Shown: piece after piece, positions 23,713-35,441 of the stretch
How the letters are laid out: each line of letters starts with the position of its first letter
Numbering within the stretch: the first letter of the stretch is position 1
NCBI RefSeq assembly: GCF_003073045.1
Contig: NC_037596.1
Coordinates: forward strand, 26,386,392-26,450,391
DNA: 64,000 nt
Reading direction: 5' to 3'
Source of the DNA: Pomacea canaliculata
Lineage: Eukaryota; Mollusca; Gastropoda; Architaenioglossa; Ampullariidae
The notes under the pieces: model-generated
Database searches by the model: none
The model's input: only the letters and a program-made list of their open reading frames with translations
Told to the model about the DNA's origin: nothing
Position numbers and translations under genes: made by a program

Positions 23713-24189
23713 TCACCGTTGCATAAGACCAAGCCACAGTTTTCTAACTTCACTTTTTCTTAAAGTTGTTGAACTTTTGAAAGAAAAGTGCCTCACCTAA
23801 AGTAACATCACACTGTAGGGAAAATGAGATCTTGGAATATGTGAAGTGAAATATTCGAAGGGAAGCCTTAGGGGGTGTTTGCTACTGCCGTTGTTGTTGT
23901 TTACTGTTTACGTTATTGTTTACTTTGCCTGCTGCCGTTTATTTCTTGATACACGTGTCTAGGAGGCCTGCCAAGACCTCACTGGTAGTGAACTGTACTG
24001 GTTCCCAGATCCCTAATAATTTTCTCTATTTTATGGTAACCATCATCACGAGTAAACATTTCTTTTTTAACCAACCAGCTTCCAATCTGCCACCTCTGCT
24101 TCGAAATCTAGCCACTCGTTAATAGACGAACGTACACTTACCTTACATACGCACGACGTATTACACACAACACAACGCTCGACGAGCCC

Positions 24190-24425
24190 CCGCAGAGGAC
24201 GATGAGGATGAACAGGTTTGTAGGTGAATCGAATCGAAGAGGCACAAGTTCAGAGGAATGTCACTGAGAGTCATAAAGAAGATGGCGGAGAAGACCGTTG
24301 TGTTTACCCGCTCACTCGGCCATTTTTAGAACAACTGCATGTCTCTTATATATGACGTCATTTTCTGCTTCAAGTGACGTGGAACAAATGACGCACACAA
24401 GACGTCAGATACATGACGTCATTCG
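24190..24425 (-). promoter_or_regulatory. candidate promoter with two CRE palindromes and a 5' exon
   Basis: Perfect TGACGTCA palindromes lie at 24353-24360 and 24414-24421, with half-site variants at about 24374 and 24402. Downstream on the minus strand a GC-richer stretch ends at a good donor (AAG|gtaagtg, about 24137-24143), which looks like a leader exon. No protein-coding exon could be tied to it. The density of CRE-type sites is unlikely by chance, but the call is an inference. Confidence 0.35.
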
Positions 24426-24429
24426 TACA

Positions 24430-26870
24430 TCAAACAATACAACGCCGACCACAACTCACTCCACACTCTAACAACACTGCACACATTATTCAACTTGGAG
24501 CAGCAAGTGTAAATATAGAAAGATGAAAAAAGAACAATTATTATCACGTGTGTTTACTATTACTTACAAGTCCATATCAAAACCTAATGGTGTATTTTCC
24601 TATATAACTTGCCACTTTATGTACAGGGTTCTAATGTTCCAGGTCCCTATCCTGATTCTTGCCTTGGTCGTCAAAAGATAACTCCGTGAGCTGGACTTTC
24701 ACGAGCACGTGTCCTAAGCTCTTCTAGACAGGAATCTTCACGACCAGTCGTGGTTTCTGTAACATCATTATTATTTTTTAGGTAGGCTGAATGTGAGTGG
24801 GTTTAATTGAATTATTTTCACAAATGATCATTAATAAAGGTATTTTCTCTAGTAATGAAATAAAAAAAATGGTAATATTTCATCTATGAACAGAGAGAAG
24901 AATACATGAAAGGAAAAAATGAACAAACGAAAACAAAAATGCGAAGATAAATGGTATAAAATAGTTAAAATAAGAGAAAGTCGAAAGACCATGTAAATAG
25001 GTGCAGTGGGAAAAAAAATCAAGTCAATTATTTATGGCAAGTTGAAGGCCCACTGGGGTCAGTGGCTACATGCGATCGTCGCCTGTTTCTAGTTTGTTTA
25101 ATGAGCCCTTTGTCTCTTTGAAATGGTCACTTCAGTAAGCGCTGACTACCTGTACCCCACTGAGCCATTACGTAACCACTCATGTAAGACGGGAGTGTCA
25201 CCTGTTGCTTCTCAGATCTTTACACCTTCGCCTGCCTGCGGCTTAGTCACCTGTTGACAGCTTGACAATGCTTGTGGGACTACAAATGGGGGATGTGTAT
25301 GAAAGAAAGAGGAAAAAGAAATAAACAAAGGAAGAACAAACGAATGTTCAATTGACAATTATTTACTTATAACATGTCTTATTAAATGCAAAGTACAAAA
25401 AAAGACTTTAAAAAATTACTAAAATATTGTGTAAGTTTATAGATATATACACGGGTTCTGTTTATGTAGTTCCGATAACCCATGAGTATGTAAATAGTAT
25501 ATCTAAGAGTACTCCACAGTGAAGTTTTACGATTGGAATTTTTGTTGCTTATGACCCGAGGGAGACAAGTGTCCAGTGTTAATGTTTACAAACTAGGAAA
25601 CTACAAATACCATTATCTGCACATTCCTTTCCCCTCATATGCCTACACGTGTGAAAAGCATATATGTACAAATAAAAATTTTATTAGCTCAAATCAGCAA
25701 AAAATATATTTCTAGAGGTGCTGATGACAGATTTCTCGACAAACACTAAGAGCAAACAATTACAGGTAAGTCTACTGCCATGAACAGAGTACTTCTCAGA
25801 CATGTTGCACAGAGCCAAAGTCAGGAGAGTCTGTGTGGGTCAGTTTATGTTGACAAATATTCCTTGTGCTAACATGTTCCTAAGCAAGAAAAAGAATGTT
25901 TTGGCAGTCTGAAATTAAAGAGAGGGCACCTTTTTTTGCCATAGAATTATGCAACAGTCGTTTTATTATACTTTTAGGGAAGTCCTAAAATCATACCGCC
26001 AGGTAGTACAAATTATCATAGTCTGTCTACAAAATATTTTTTTATCTTTCTTATTAGCTATCTGTCTGTAGGAATGCATGCAGTGTACCCCTCTATATAG
26101 ATACGTTTGTGATCAAAGAGGTGTTTTTGTGTTACGGAAACAAAGAGATAAATGGATGGTCGGACAGATACACACATAGACAAACACTGAGAGAAATAAG
26201 TCAGCTGGAGCCAGTGACAGCTGACTGCAAGTAAAGACAGAAGTGAACAGAGCTTGTAACATGATTTAATTAATAACTATTTATATTGTTGACATGACGG
26301 AATTTCACAAAGTTCACACGGGTTAATTTATAAATTAGTTGGTTTGTCCAGACTAATCTCAGTAAAGACAACTTTACAGAAACTGCACAGGAACATGCTA
26401 TTTTATTTATTTAACGTCCCCCTTTCTTCTCTCCTTTCTCTTTTACCCAAACACATATATAGACATAAATAAGTAGCTAGGTAGTGCGAGCACACACACA
26501 CGTTTATACACAAGCACTCGTACTGCGCACGCACGTATACATACACACAGACAGTGACGAGCCTCTACAGACCGGAAGAGATGGAGATGAAGCTCGAGGA
26601 GATTGAACATCCATAAGGAGGAAGTGACCTTACCAGGCACCAACCACCATGTTACATGGGGAATTCTGTGTACTGAGACCTCTCTTGTTAAAGCCACTTA
26701 TATTGTTCGTATTGCACTGATTTTCTTGAACCAGCCATGTACACCACAGACTACAACTTCCGACTGTCGTCGTTCTAGTCTTCACCGTCTACATCTGTGA
26801 ATTTTTCTTTTTTAATGATATTCTTTGAACTCTAGTCTTTTTTAGTTAACCTAAAACAAAATAGAAACAT
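24430..26870. other. gene-poor stretch
   Basis: No supported exon or element is seen on either strand in these 2.4 kb. Short open frames (for instance 25533-25715 and 26443-26697) show no family features. An intron-like pattern (gtaagg...ctgtag) near 26560-26640 on the minus strand is not enough to call a gene. Confidence 0.5.
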
Positions 26871-26871
26871 T

Positions 26872-26884
26872 GACGACGACGACG

Positions 26885-26953
<69 letters not shown>
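26872..26953. repeat. (GAC)n-(AAC)n microsatellite
   Basis: About 27 trinucleotides, first GAC, then pure AAC. Non-coding. Confidence 0.9.
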
Positions 26954-26954
<1 letters not shown>

Positions 26955-27040
26955 AAGCCAGAGTCCTTTTATGAATCTAAAACCTTTAATATCAACATAA
27001 GGAGACGAGTTGCTTTTAACTGATAATATTTCTTTAAATA

Positions 27041-27128
27041 TTACAGCGCAGAAATCGACGGATGATTATTTTCTTCTAGACTGTGGTGTCCAGAAAACTT
27101 CTTCTGCCACAGAGACCAGGACAGCAGA
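27041..27128 (-). CDS. orphan tail exon (HH motif), copy 4
   Basis: After a ttcttcccag acceptor the minus strand reads LWQKKFSGHHSLEE and then stops at 27041. The KxFxGHHSL core matches the tail exons of the Ig genes at 39397-39500 and 31954-32030. The phase implied by this acceptor (2) differs from the phase 1 of the Ig genes unless another AG is used. No Ig exon lies just upstream because the hAT element and minisatellite occupy that space. It is probably a relic of another Ig gene copy. Confidence 0.35.
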
Positions 27129-27220
27129 CTGGGAAGAAAACTGATCATTGGGAAAGGAATTTGTACAATTAGACGAAGACGTATTAACAACAATCAGAAA
27201 TACACGGTGTGACACGCGCC

Positions 27221-27268
27221 TGTGTGTGTGTGTGTGTGTGTCGGTGTGTCGGTGTGTGTGTGTGTGTA
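27221..27268. repeat. (GT)n microsatellite
   Basis: An interrupted GT run of about 48 bp. Frames across it are artefacts. Confidence 0.85.
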
Positions 27269-27376
27269 GGGGGTCGCTCTATTCCATGTGCTATAAGAGC
27301 CGACGCGGAATCCTACTACGCACACAACACACACAACTATAGACAGAGACTAATGTCTAATCATGGAGAATTATTA

Positions 27377-27492
27377 TTATCTAGAAGTTTCTAAGCTGAT
27401 TAGTTTCTCGCTAAATCCAGGCAGCGGACTGTCAGGGTTTGTCACATTCAGTCTGTGATGTCCAAAGGGTCTCCTTTCTCTGCTGCTGAGAC
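27377..27492 (-). pseudogene. tail exon (HH motif), copy 3, cut off by a hAT element
   Basis: The minus strand reads LSSRERRPFGHHRLNVTNP and ends ISLETSR before the stop at 27377. This closely matches the gene A tail (FGHHSLNVTN and FETSR) and the SSRE start of the gene B tail. The similarity continues about 60 bp past the stop. The hAT element starts only a dozen bases upstream at 27505, and no AG acceptor remains in the right phase. It is an exon separated from its gene. Confidence 0.5.
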
Positions 27493-27504
27493 CCACGTGA
27501 CTGT

Positions 27505-29825
27505 CAGGGGTCTCAAACTCGCGGCCCGCGGGCCAACTGCGGCCCGCCGGACAAAAGTTTGCGGCCCCCACCTCAATATCAAAGTTTCATGTTAGTGCGG
27601 CCCGAGTTTGATACTGTTATATCTTCTCCTCTCTCGCTCCCAACGTGTCTTATTTGCACAGAGAAAGTTGCAGTGCACAAAGAATACAATTTGAAACGTC
27701 ATTACACAACTAGACATGCTGAGGAGTATGCAAAATACCAGGGAGATGAGAGAGTCAGCCGGGTTGCTAATCTTAAAACACATCTACTGAGGCAACAAAA
27801 TTTCTTGAAGAAAGCAACCAAAGAGAATGACGCAGCAGTCGAAGCTAGCTACGTGGTTAGTGAGATGATTGCTAAAGCAGGAAAGCCATTCAAAGAAGGT
27901 GAATTTTTAAAAATGTGCATATTACAGGCTGCAAGTATTGTCTGTCCAGAAAAGAAAGGTCAGTTTAGCAACATCAGCCTTTCTGCCAACACCGTAGCAG
28001 AGGCAGAGCGCATTTCTGACCTGTCAAGTGACATTTATGATCAACTGTGTGAGAAAGCAAAATGTTTCATATATATTATTTCATATTGTATACTCAGTCG
28101 CTCTTGATGAGACCACAGACATCACCGACACTGCCCAACTCGCAGTCTTTGTCCGCGGTGTTGATGACACTTTTGAAGTCATAGAGGAGTTGCTCACAGT
28201 GATTCCAATGCATGGCCAGACCACAGCTCAGGAGATATTTCACCAGCTGTGTGATGCCATTGAGAATGCCGGATTGCCTTGGAGGAGGTTTGTTGGAATA
28301 ACAACTGATGGAGCGCCATCAATGACAGGGAGGAAAAATGGACTGGTGGCACTTGTTCAAAAAAAACAAACAAAACAAAACAAAAAAAAACAAACAAACT
28401 GGAAGAGGAAGGTGTGGAGGAGGCCATTGCTGTGCACTGCATTATTCATCAGCAGGCCCTTTGCAGCAAATGCCTGAAGTTTGACAATGTGATGTCTTTC
28501 GTTGTGAAATGTATCAACCAAATCAGATCCAGGGGCTTAAAGCACAGAAGGTTTCGAGCTTTTTTTTAGAGGAAATGGAGTCAGAATATGGGGATGTGCT
28601 CTACTTCACCGAGGTACGTTGGGTCAGCAGGGGAAACATATTGAAGAGATTTTTTGAGTTGAGAGCCGAAGTGAAAGCCTTCATGGAGAAAGATGGGGTT
28701 GCTGTTCCTGTGCTAAGTGATCCAAAATGGCTCATGGACTTAGCTTTTTTAGTTGATATGACACATGAGCTTAACGTACTGAACAAGAAGCTACAAGGTC
28801 AGGGGCAACTTGTCAGTGTTGCCTATGACAACGTGAGAGCATTCTCTACAAAACTTATGTTATGGAAAGCCCAGCTTTCTCAGACAAACCTTTGCCATTT
28901 CCCAGCATGCAAGGCACTCATGGATGCAGGCACACCGTTCAGTGGTGAAGAGTATGTGGATGTCATTTTGAAGCTACAGGAGGAATTCGATCACAGATTT
29001 TTGCGGATTTCAAGACGCACAGAACCAACATTTCAAATTTTTGAGGACCCCTACTCCTTTTATGTACAAGATGCTCTCCTGTGCTTCAAATGGAGCTCAT
29101 TGACCTGCAGTGCAACTCTGAACTCAAAGCCAAGTTCAGGGAGGTGAGTGGAAAAGCAGACAAGCTCGGCAATTTTTGAGAGAATTGCCCCCTAGCTTCC
29201 CTGAGCTTTCCGAATGTTCAAGCGGGACCCTGTGTCTTTTTGGGAGCACATACTTGTGCGAAAAGCTCTTCTCTACCTTGAACTTCAATAAGTCCAAGTA
29301 CAGATCCAGACTTACTGATGAGCATCTTCAAGCCGTACTGCGGGTCTCAACTGCTTCCTCCCTTAAGCCAAATGTGGCTCGGCTATGCGAGAGTAAGCGC
29401 TGCCAGACCTCTAGCAGCAAGAAGTAGCAGAGAAGCCATGTTCAGACAGTTTATGTTCAATGTTCCATTCATGTTCAGAAAGTTAAATGTTAAAGAAATG
29501 CTAATACAGACATTTGAATCTGAATAATAATAATTACATTTCTCTGGTCAGCAACTATATTTTCTTCAGTCTTCTATATCTGCTGTATTATTATTATATT
29601 TTCATTTTCAATTTATTCATTTATTACAAATTGATTTATTTTTTCTTATGAATTTGTTAATTTATTTTTATTTTTTAACACAAAAATAAGATGAAAAAAT
29701 AAGACATTTGATGACATTGGAATGTTTTTATAAGAGCTTTTCTTGAGGAAAACCTGATGCGGCCCGGCCTCATCCAGACTCTGCCTCCAGTGGCCTCCGG
29801 GTAAATTGAGTTTGAGACCCCTGGT
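27505..29825 (+). mobile_element. hAT DNA transposon, nearly complete but dead
   Basis: The element has matching 16-bp termini (CAGGGGTCTCAAACTC at 27505 and its reverse complement ending at 29825) and GCGGCCCG-rich subterminal sequence. It is 2321 bp and encloses a broken transposase. The 8 bp on either side (gtgactgt and gtttacat) do not match, so the target duplication has decayed or the ends have been rearranged. It lies in the Ig gene cluster and borders the tail exon at 27377-27492. Confidence 0.85.
27559..29427 (+). pseudogene. hAT transposase with BED-type zinc finger (ZBED/GTF2IRD2-like), frameshifted
   Basis: The N-terminal part has a zinc-finger pattern CLICxEK...LKRHYTTRH, followed by the hAT core: ALDETTDITDTAQLAVFVRG (first catalytic Asp, about 28100), ITTDGAPSMTGRKNG (second Asp, about 28300), LYFTEVRWVSRGNILKRFFE (about 28600), and the C-terminal dimerisation region CEKLFSTLNFNKSKYRSRL (about 29260). 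At least four frame changes break it: near 28060, at an A/C-rich run at 28359-28401, at a T run near 28561 and near 29090. Similar proteins were recruited as GTF2IRD2 in mammals, but here there is no sign of use. Confidence 0.85.
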
Positions 29826-29944
29826 TTACATATTCTTTGTTACACCTGTTAGGACAATGTCAGCATTCCCAGCTTTGTCTTTAGGTATAGCTGGTATACT
29901 CTCCTTCTACCTGTTCATCAAATATTAGGTGCTTACATCTTGTC

Positions 29945-30552
29945 TATGCGTACTATATCTGTGTGTACTGTATGTGTACTATATCTGTGGATGTTATGTA
30001 TGCATGTACTAAATCTGTGTCTGTACTATATCTGTGTGTGTTATGTCTGTGTGTACTATATCAGCGTGTGTTATGTCTGTGTGTACTATATCTGAGTGTG
30101 CTATGTCTGTATTTACTATATATGTGTGTACTATATCTGTGTGTACTCTGTGCATACTGTCTGTGTGTACTATATGTGTACTATATCTGTGTGTGGTATG
30201 TCTGTGTGTGTTATGTCTGTGTGTACTATATCTGAGTGTGCTATGTCTGTATTTACTATATATGTGTGTACTATGTCTGTGTGTACTAAATCTGTGTGTA
30301 CTATGTCTGTACTATATATGTGTGTACTCTGTGCATACTGTCTGTGTGTACTATATGTGTACTATATCTGTGTGTGTGGTATGTCTGTGTGTACTATATT
30401 TGTGTGTACTATGTGTGTGTACTATATCTGTGTGTGTTATGTCTGTGTGTACTATATCTCTGTGTTCTATATCTGTGTGTGTTATGTCTGTGTGTACTAT
30501 ATCTCTGTGTTCTATATCTATGTGTGCTATTTCTGTGTGTACTATATGCAAA
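29945..30552. repeat. 15-bp-type minisatellite
   Basis: About 600 bp of imperfect copies of a TGTGTGTACTATATC-like unit, mixed with shortened units. Because repeat lengths vary around multiples of three, several overlapping frames of 90-210 codons stay open and give Cys/Tyr/Val-rich translations. These are artefacts and not genes. Confidence 0.9.
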
Positions 30553-30559
30553 CTACTTA

Positions 30560-31950
30560 TTTTTCTACTATGTCTGTATGTACTATGTGAGAGATACGCG
30601 TCAACGGATATTAACTTGAGACAGAACAACCTGTACACAAGCTTTACAGGGAAGCGAACTCAGTAGTTTCCCTTGACAAATGTGAGCAGAATGTGTGGCT
30701 AATCATGTGATTAATATTTTTGCAAGAGATTTATTAACCTTGAAATTGAGTACAAAGTTACAACTGACGCTTACAGACATTAAAATAAAACCTCTGTTCT
30801 ATCGTCGCAAAAAATACTTCCTTGAACAGTGTGAGTGAGTCATACTCACGAGAGCTAATCCTAGTTTAGTGTTTTACAAGTGTTTATACGTGGACATAAT
30901 TATTGCTCATATGGCAAATAGTATGTCTTTGCAAACTAAATGATGCATCGTTGCATTTTTGTTGTCATTTAATTCTTGCAGCATGCTAGTAATTTGTGCT
31001 TATTATTTTTTTAAATCTTCTTTAAATCGCTAACAGTTTGTCAAACCCGTTAAAGAGAGCCGTCTAATTGTAACGCCTGGGAATTGATGTTCTCAAATCT
31101 TTATCTCAGTTTCCGTGTTCATGAAATGTATAAATAATATGTGTGCAAATGTAAGGTTGTTAAGCAAAAGTAGATGTTTAATGTCCACTAAATCTGTTAG
31201 ACACACAGCTTGTGACTGTAGAACCCTCGGGTTCTCGAACTTTATACTAAGCACATCCCGTGAACAGGTTTATGTTAGAGATGAGGTAGCACGTCTTCGA
31301 TGATGTCAGTGGTGTTAATATATTAAAAACAATCGTTGTTTGCTATTTCTTACTCCCCTATTTTTCCTTTCTTTCCTCCAAGACATATGTTTAAAGACTA
31401 AAGTACACACCCACACGTGAGAACACTCTCTAAAACACACAAAGGGACATTACTTCCTTGCAATACTTTTGTTGCACAGACCCTAGAAGTCATTTCAGTG
31501 TGTAGTGGTACTCACACACACACGCACGCAAGCACCCTATGATAGAGACAGAGACAATAAGACTCAGATCAGAATGGAAGGAGAGACAGACCTCAAGTAT
31601 TGAATTGTGTGTGTGGGGAAGTTTATTTCACCAAGCCTCACTTTTCTCTCTATCACTGGTTAGAGTTGTTCAGTTCTCTCATTATCATTGCCCCAAACAA
31701 CTTGCATCAGGTTTGACGTTAAAGACAAAAAAATGAAATGTGTTTCACTTTAAATTGTTTTAGTTCCTAGAGTTCATTATGCGATATTTTCACTTTGTAA
31801 AAAATAGTTTTCAGCAATATTTTGTATTGTTCTTGAAATACAAACAAAGAGTACACGCCACTTGTTTTTAAATATTACAAATTTAACATCTACTCAGGGA
31901 AACAATATCACAATGACGACTGCTTTTAAACTGAAAAAACGTTTTTATCA
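30560..31950. other. stretch without a recognisable gene
   Basis: No exon or mobile element is supported here. It separates the minisatellite from the tail exon of Ig gene B. Confidence 0.5.
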
Positions 31951-33095
31951 AAATCAAGGTGGCAGACAGTCGGGTGACTCATCTCTCAGAGTGTGGTGTG
32001 CAAAGAGCCTCTTCTCTCGGCTGCTGCGACCTAAAGGTGAAACAAACAAAATAGTCATAATTGTGAATGAAACAGCAATGGTAAGATAAATCTAAATATA
32101 AGCAGAAACAAATTAAGAAGTAGTAATAGCGAGAAAGATATTGAGAGAATGAGACCATTAGTGATGATATTATACAAACATGAACGATGTCCACTCGCCT
32201 AGTCTCTGACAACAGGAATGACCAACACTAGCTACAAGCACAACAATTATTATATGGTGCAACACTTGTCATAACAATATAACTGACAGGTCTTCTCACC
32301 TCTCATAAGTCACGTGACGTTGTGTAGACCGTGTAGACATGAGGTCACTGTCAGCAGCTACTGATGTTGTGCAACATTCACACCGTAAAGACGGGCAGCA
32401 GTTTGTCTGTAAATAATCTCTTAAAACAACCCATTGTAATAGTAAAAAATTGTTTTTTGTTATGTTATGTAACGCGTGATTGAGGGCTAACAGCTCATCA
32501 ACGTGTACTGCATGTTGGTTATGGTTAATCACAAAATCAAAACAATTGCTATGAAATCAATAGCACACACAGGCACGCACGCATGAACGCACAGAAAGAG
32601 ACTGGAACCAAGATCCGAATCCAAGACACTCCAGCAATCACTGTGGAGGTGACAGATGCTTTAGTCACTGTGACATCAGCCGTCTCCTACAAGCTTTTTA
32701 TAAAAACTTGACTGTGGACTACACCATGCAACTGTATCAGGTTCTGTAAGTCTTTTAGTCTGTAGTTTGTTCCATCTTTTGAGGTAGGTCTCTGTATGAA
32801 GTTTTCCTGAAAGACATAAAACACACGTAAATAATATGTATATGGAAAGTACTGAAGACCTTTTTTTTGCATATTTTACATTACAATATCTATTATTAAC
32901 GTTTTCTTCATGTTTATATTTACAACATTACACATCTATCACTAAATTCATCTGCTTACACAAGAAGGTTGAGTCTTTGTAGTTTTAGTTATGAAGCGAG
33001 GTGAAGCATTGCCCTCAGGGAAAGTGGGAAACAACAAGGGAAAAGTGGTGTGAAGACCCACTAACATGCCCTTGTGTTACTTTATTCTAAGGAAT

Positions 33096-33232
33096 CTTGG
33101 CTACTGACTTATAATTACTGTCACACTGGTAGAACTACTTCTGTAGTGTCTAGCTACTGCCTTATAATTACAGTGACTCGGGTAGAACTATTCTGTTCGT
33201 CTGGACACTGCCTTATACTTACAGACTTACTT
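33096..33232. repeat. tandem repeat of about 51-54 bp, 2.6 copies
   Basis: Units begin CT(t/a)GCTACTG, CTAGCTACTG and CTGGACACTG and share CCTTATAATTACAG-like interiors. It lies in the presumed intron between the Ig and tail exons of gene B. Confidence 0.75.
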
Positions 33233-35410
33233 TCGCTTGGTAACTACAGTCCAGCTTGTAAACTCAGGTATAGTAATATATACTACTGACGATATTAACA
33301 AATTAGTTTACTAATACAGGTTTACATCATTAAATAGCTTTCTGAACAGAGTTTTACTATAAAATAAAAGAAGTGGTACTCACACTTACAGTACCTTAGT
33401 GGGAGGTCGACAGATCATCACCAATACTGATGGAGGTCTAAGACACGTCGCTTGAATAAACAAATATACAAATTCGAAGGTAAAACCAATCGTTAACAAC
33501 CACCGAAAGCTTCAGACCTCTGCTCACAAATATCTTCTCAGAAATCTCGCCTTTTACACGAAATATCGAGTACGTGAAAGACGCTGTGAAACGTTTCTGA
33601 GGGAAAGAGACTGGAAATGCGTGTGAGTCCTGGCCTAGACAAGGTAATGTATATGTATTTTTTTATAATTATCTTTGTAATGGTCAATGGAAAAATGAGG
33701 TGAAATCTTAACTTGCTTTCTTAAAACAAGGACTAGACGTGCGTTTATTAATTAAGTCGAGAGGTATTTAGAAATCATTTAGGTTCAAAGTAAGACAGGA
33801 ACAGAGAGAATTATAGAAGTCGCAAGGTCGCCTTCGTTAGTGTAAAGTCTGAATGGACAACACCAACTATCGTGCATCGTCAAGAGGATAGAACATGCGA
33901 TACATACACCGGAGAGAACAATAGAGAGAGAGACATTTCTATTAAATACTTGTTTGATTGCTTGTTTGTTTACGACACCCTGAGCATGTCTTCCAGCAAA
34001 ATTCTTCTACAAACTGTTCACCACAGTGGCTGGCGAGACTGGGACAGTCAGTCAGGTTGTCTCTGCACGCTGAGGACAGAACTCAAATAAATGTATGTCA
34101 ATATAAATGCACACTACCAATAAACACATTTAAATGTAAAAACTGAGAAGACTGGTAATAAGCTTTTATCTCATCAGTTACTAAGTACCAAGATATTTGC
34201 GAAATACACCTGTCGTCATCAATGTGAAGTAAAGATAATTGTATTAAGCAACAAACAGTTGATTTATCACATCTCCGTCTATTACATGAACTTTCTCGGT
34301 TCTCTAAATATGCATTTTATTGTAAATGCGAAAAAAATAATTGTTAGCGTATATTTTTTTAATTTTCAGACTAAATAATATGTAAAACTGCATACAAGTG
34401 AAATGCTAATGCTGAGTTTGTATAAGCATGCATCTCTAAGTAAAACCTGGACCTTCACATAAATCAGTTGTTTGACAGAAAGTAGAGCGAGTGAAAACTG
34501 AGTTACTTGGCCAATGATGTTTTAAATGCCCAAAGCTTATTGCGTGAAAGCAAGAATAAATGAAAACGAATGACGACAACGATGACGATGATGACGAGGA
34601 GTGGGAAGACATCCAAACAGATAAGAAGTAAATAAAACAATATAAACACGTCTTGCTCTAAAAGCTAAAAACACTAATGCATACCTGTCACACGGAGTTC
34701 AAAGGTGACAGTCATGGCGCCCATTGAGTTGCTGACGTGGACACTGTACAGTCCGGTATCTGTAGGCGTGGCTTGTGTAACATACACAGTGCAGGTAGCC
34801 AGGGGAAGGTCCGGTGTCTTCTGCTCGCATTTCCCAGTAAAAAGATCGGATCTGATCGACTAGCTTCTCCTGAGAAGAAGAATTACTGTCCTCTTGGTGA
34901 GAAATAAAACCGTCGATAGTAGGAACTGGGGAGGCCATGACTTCAAAGGTTGTCTGTCCTTCTAACCCTTCCGTGACCTTTAGTTCCGTGGTTGTTGCTA
35001 AGGTGTCGCTGGCCCACTCTGGCGAACCTAATTGAAAATAATAAGATTCTTTGAATATTTTTGTTATATCCCTTTTCATAATGAAGTTCTCTCTTTCTGT
35101 CTGATTTTCTTATTCAGTCACTGCAGTCTTACTTTTTTGTGTTTTTATTTTAAACTTGAATTTATGTTTGACAACTCGAAGCAGGGTGTGCAAAATCATT
35201 AGTGAAAGTCGTATGTTTATATACACGTATTCAAATATGGCCTCCACAAAATGTAAATCATCACTTTTGTTACTATTTTAACCTTTCACTAGGTTACAAC
35301 TTTTATATAAACTGCTTGTGTCCAGTGGCACAATAAAATCATTTAATTAATGTAATAACAAGAGGTCAAGTCAGTAAGAGAGCGTGACCGTGAGGTGCCA
35401 GGTGAGTAAG

Positions 35411-35441
35411 CCCGCAGGCCGAAAAAGGTTGGGCATCACTG
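35411..35441. mobile_element. terminal fragment of the 3437-type hAT MITE
   Basis: GGCCGAAAAAGGTTGGGCAT and the following CACTG are the exact reverse complement of the left end of the MITE at 3437. Only this 25-31 bp end is left. It lies in the intron before the Ig exon of gene B. Confidence 0.7.

Noticed and set aside
29963..30666. Overlapping frames of up to 210 codons rich in Cys, Val and Tyr
   Set aside because: They are by-products of the 15-bp minisatellite; there is no start context, splice pattern or domain.
32687..32872. Minus-strand exon-like segment with acceptor tctttcag and a 43-codon open stretch
   Set aside because: It could be an alternative last exon of Ig gene B, but nothing similar exists near gene A and the conserved tail at 31954-32030 is a better candidate.
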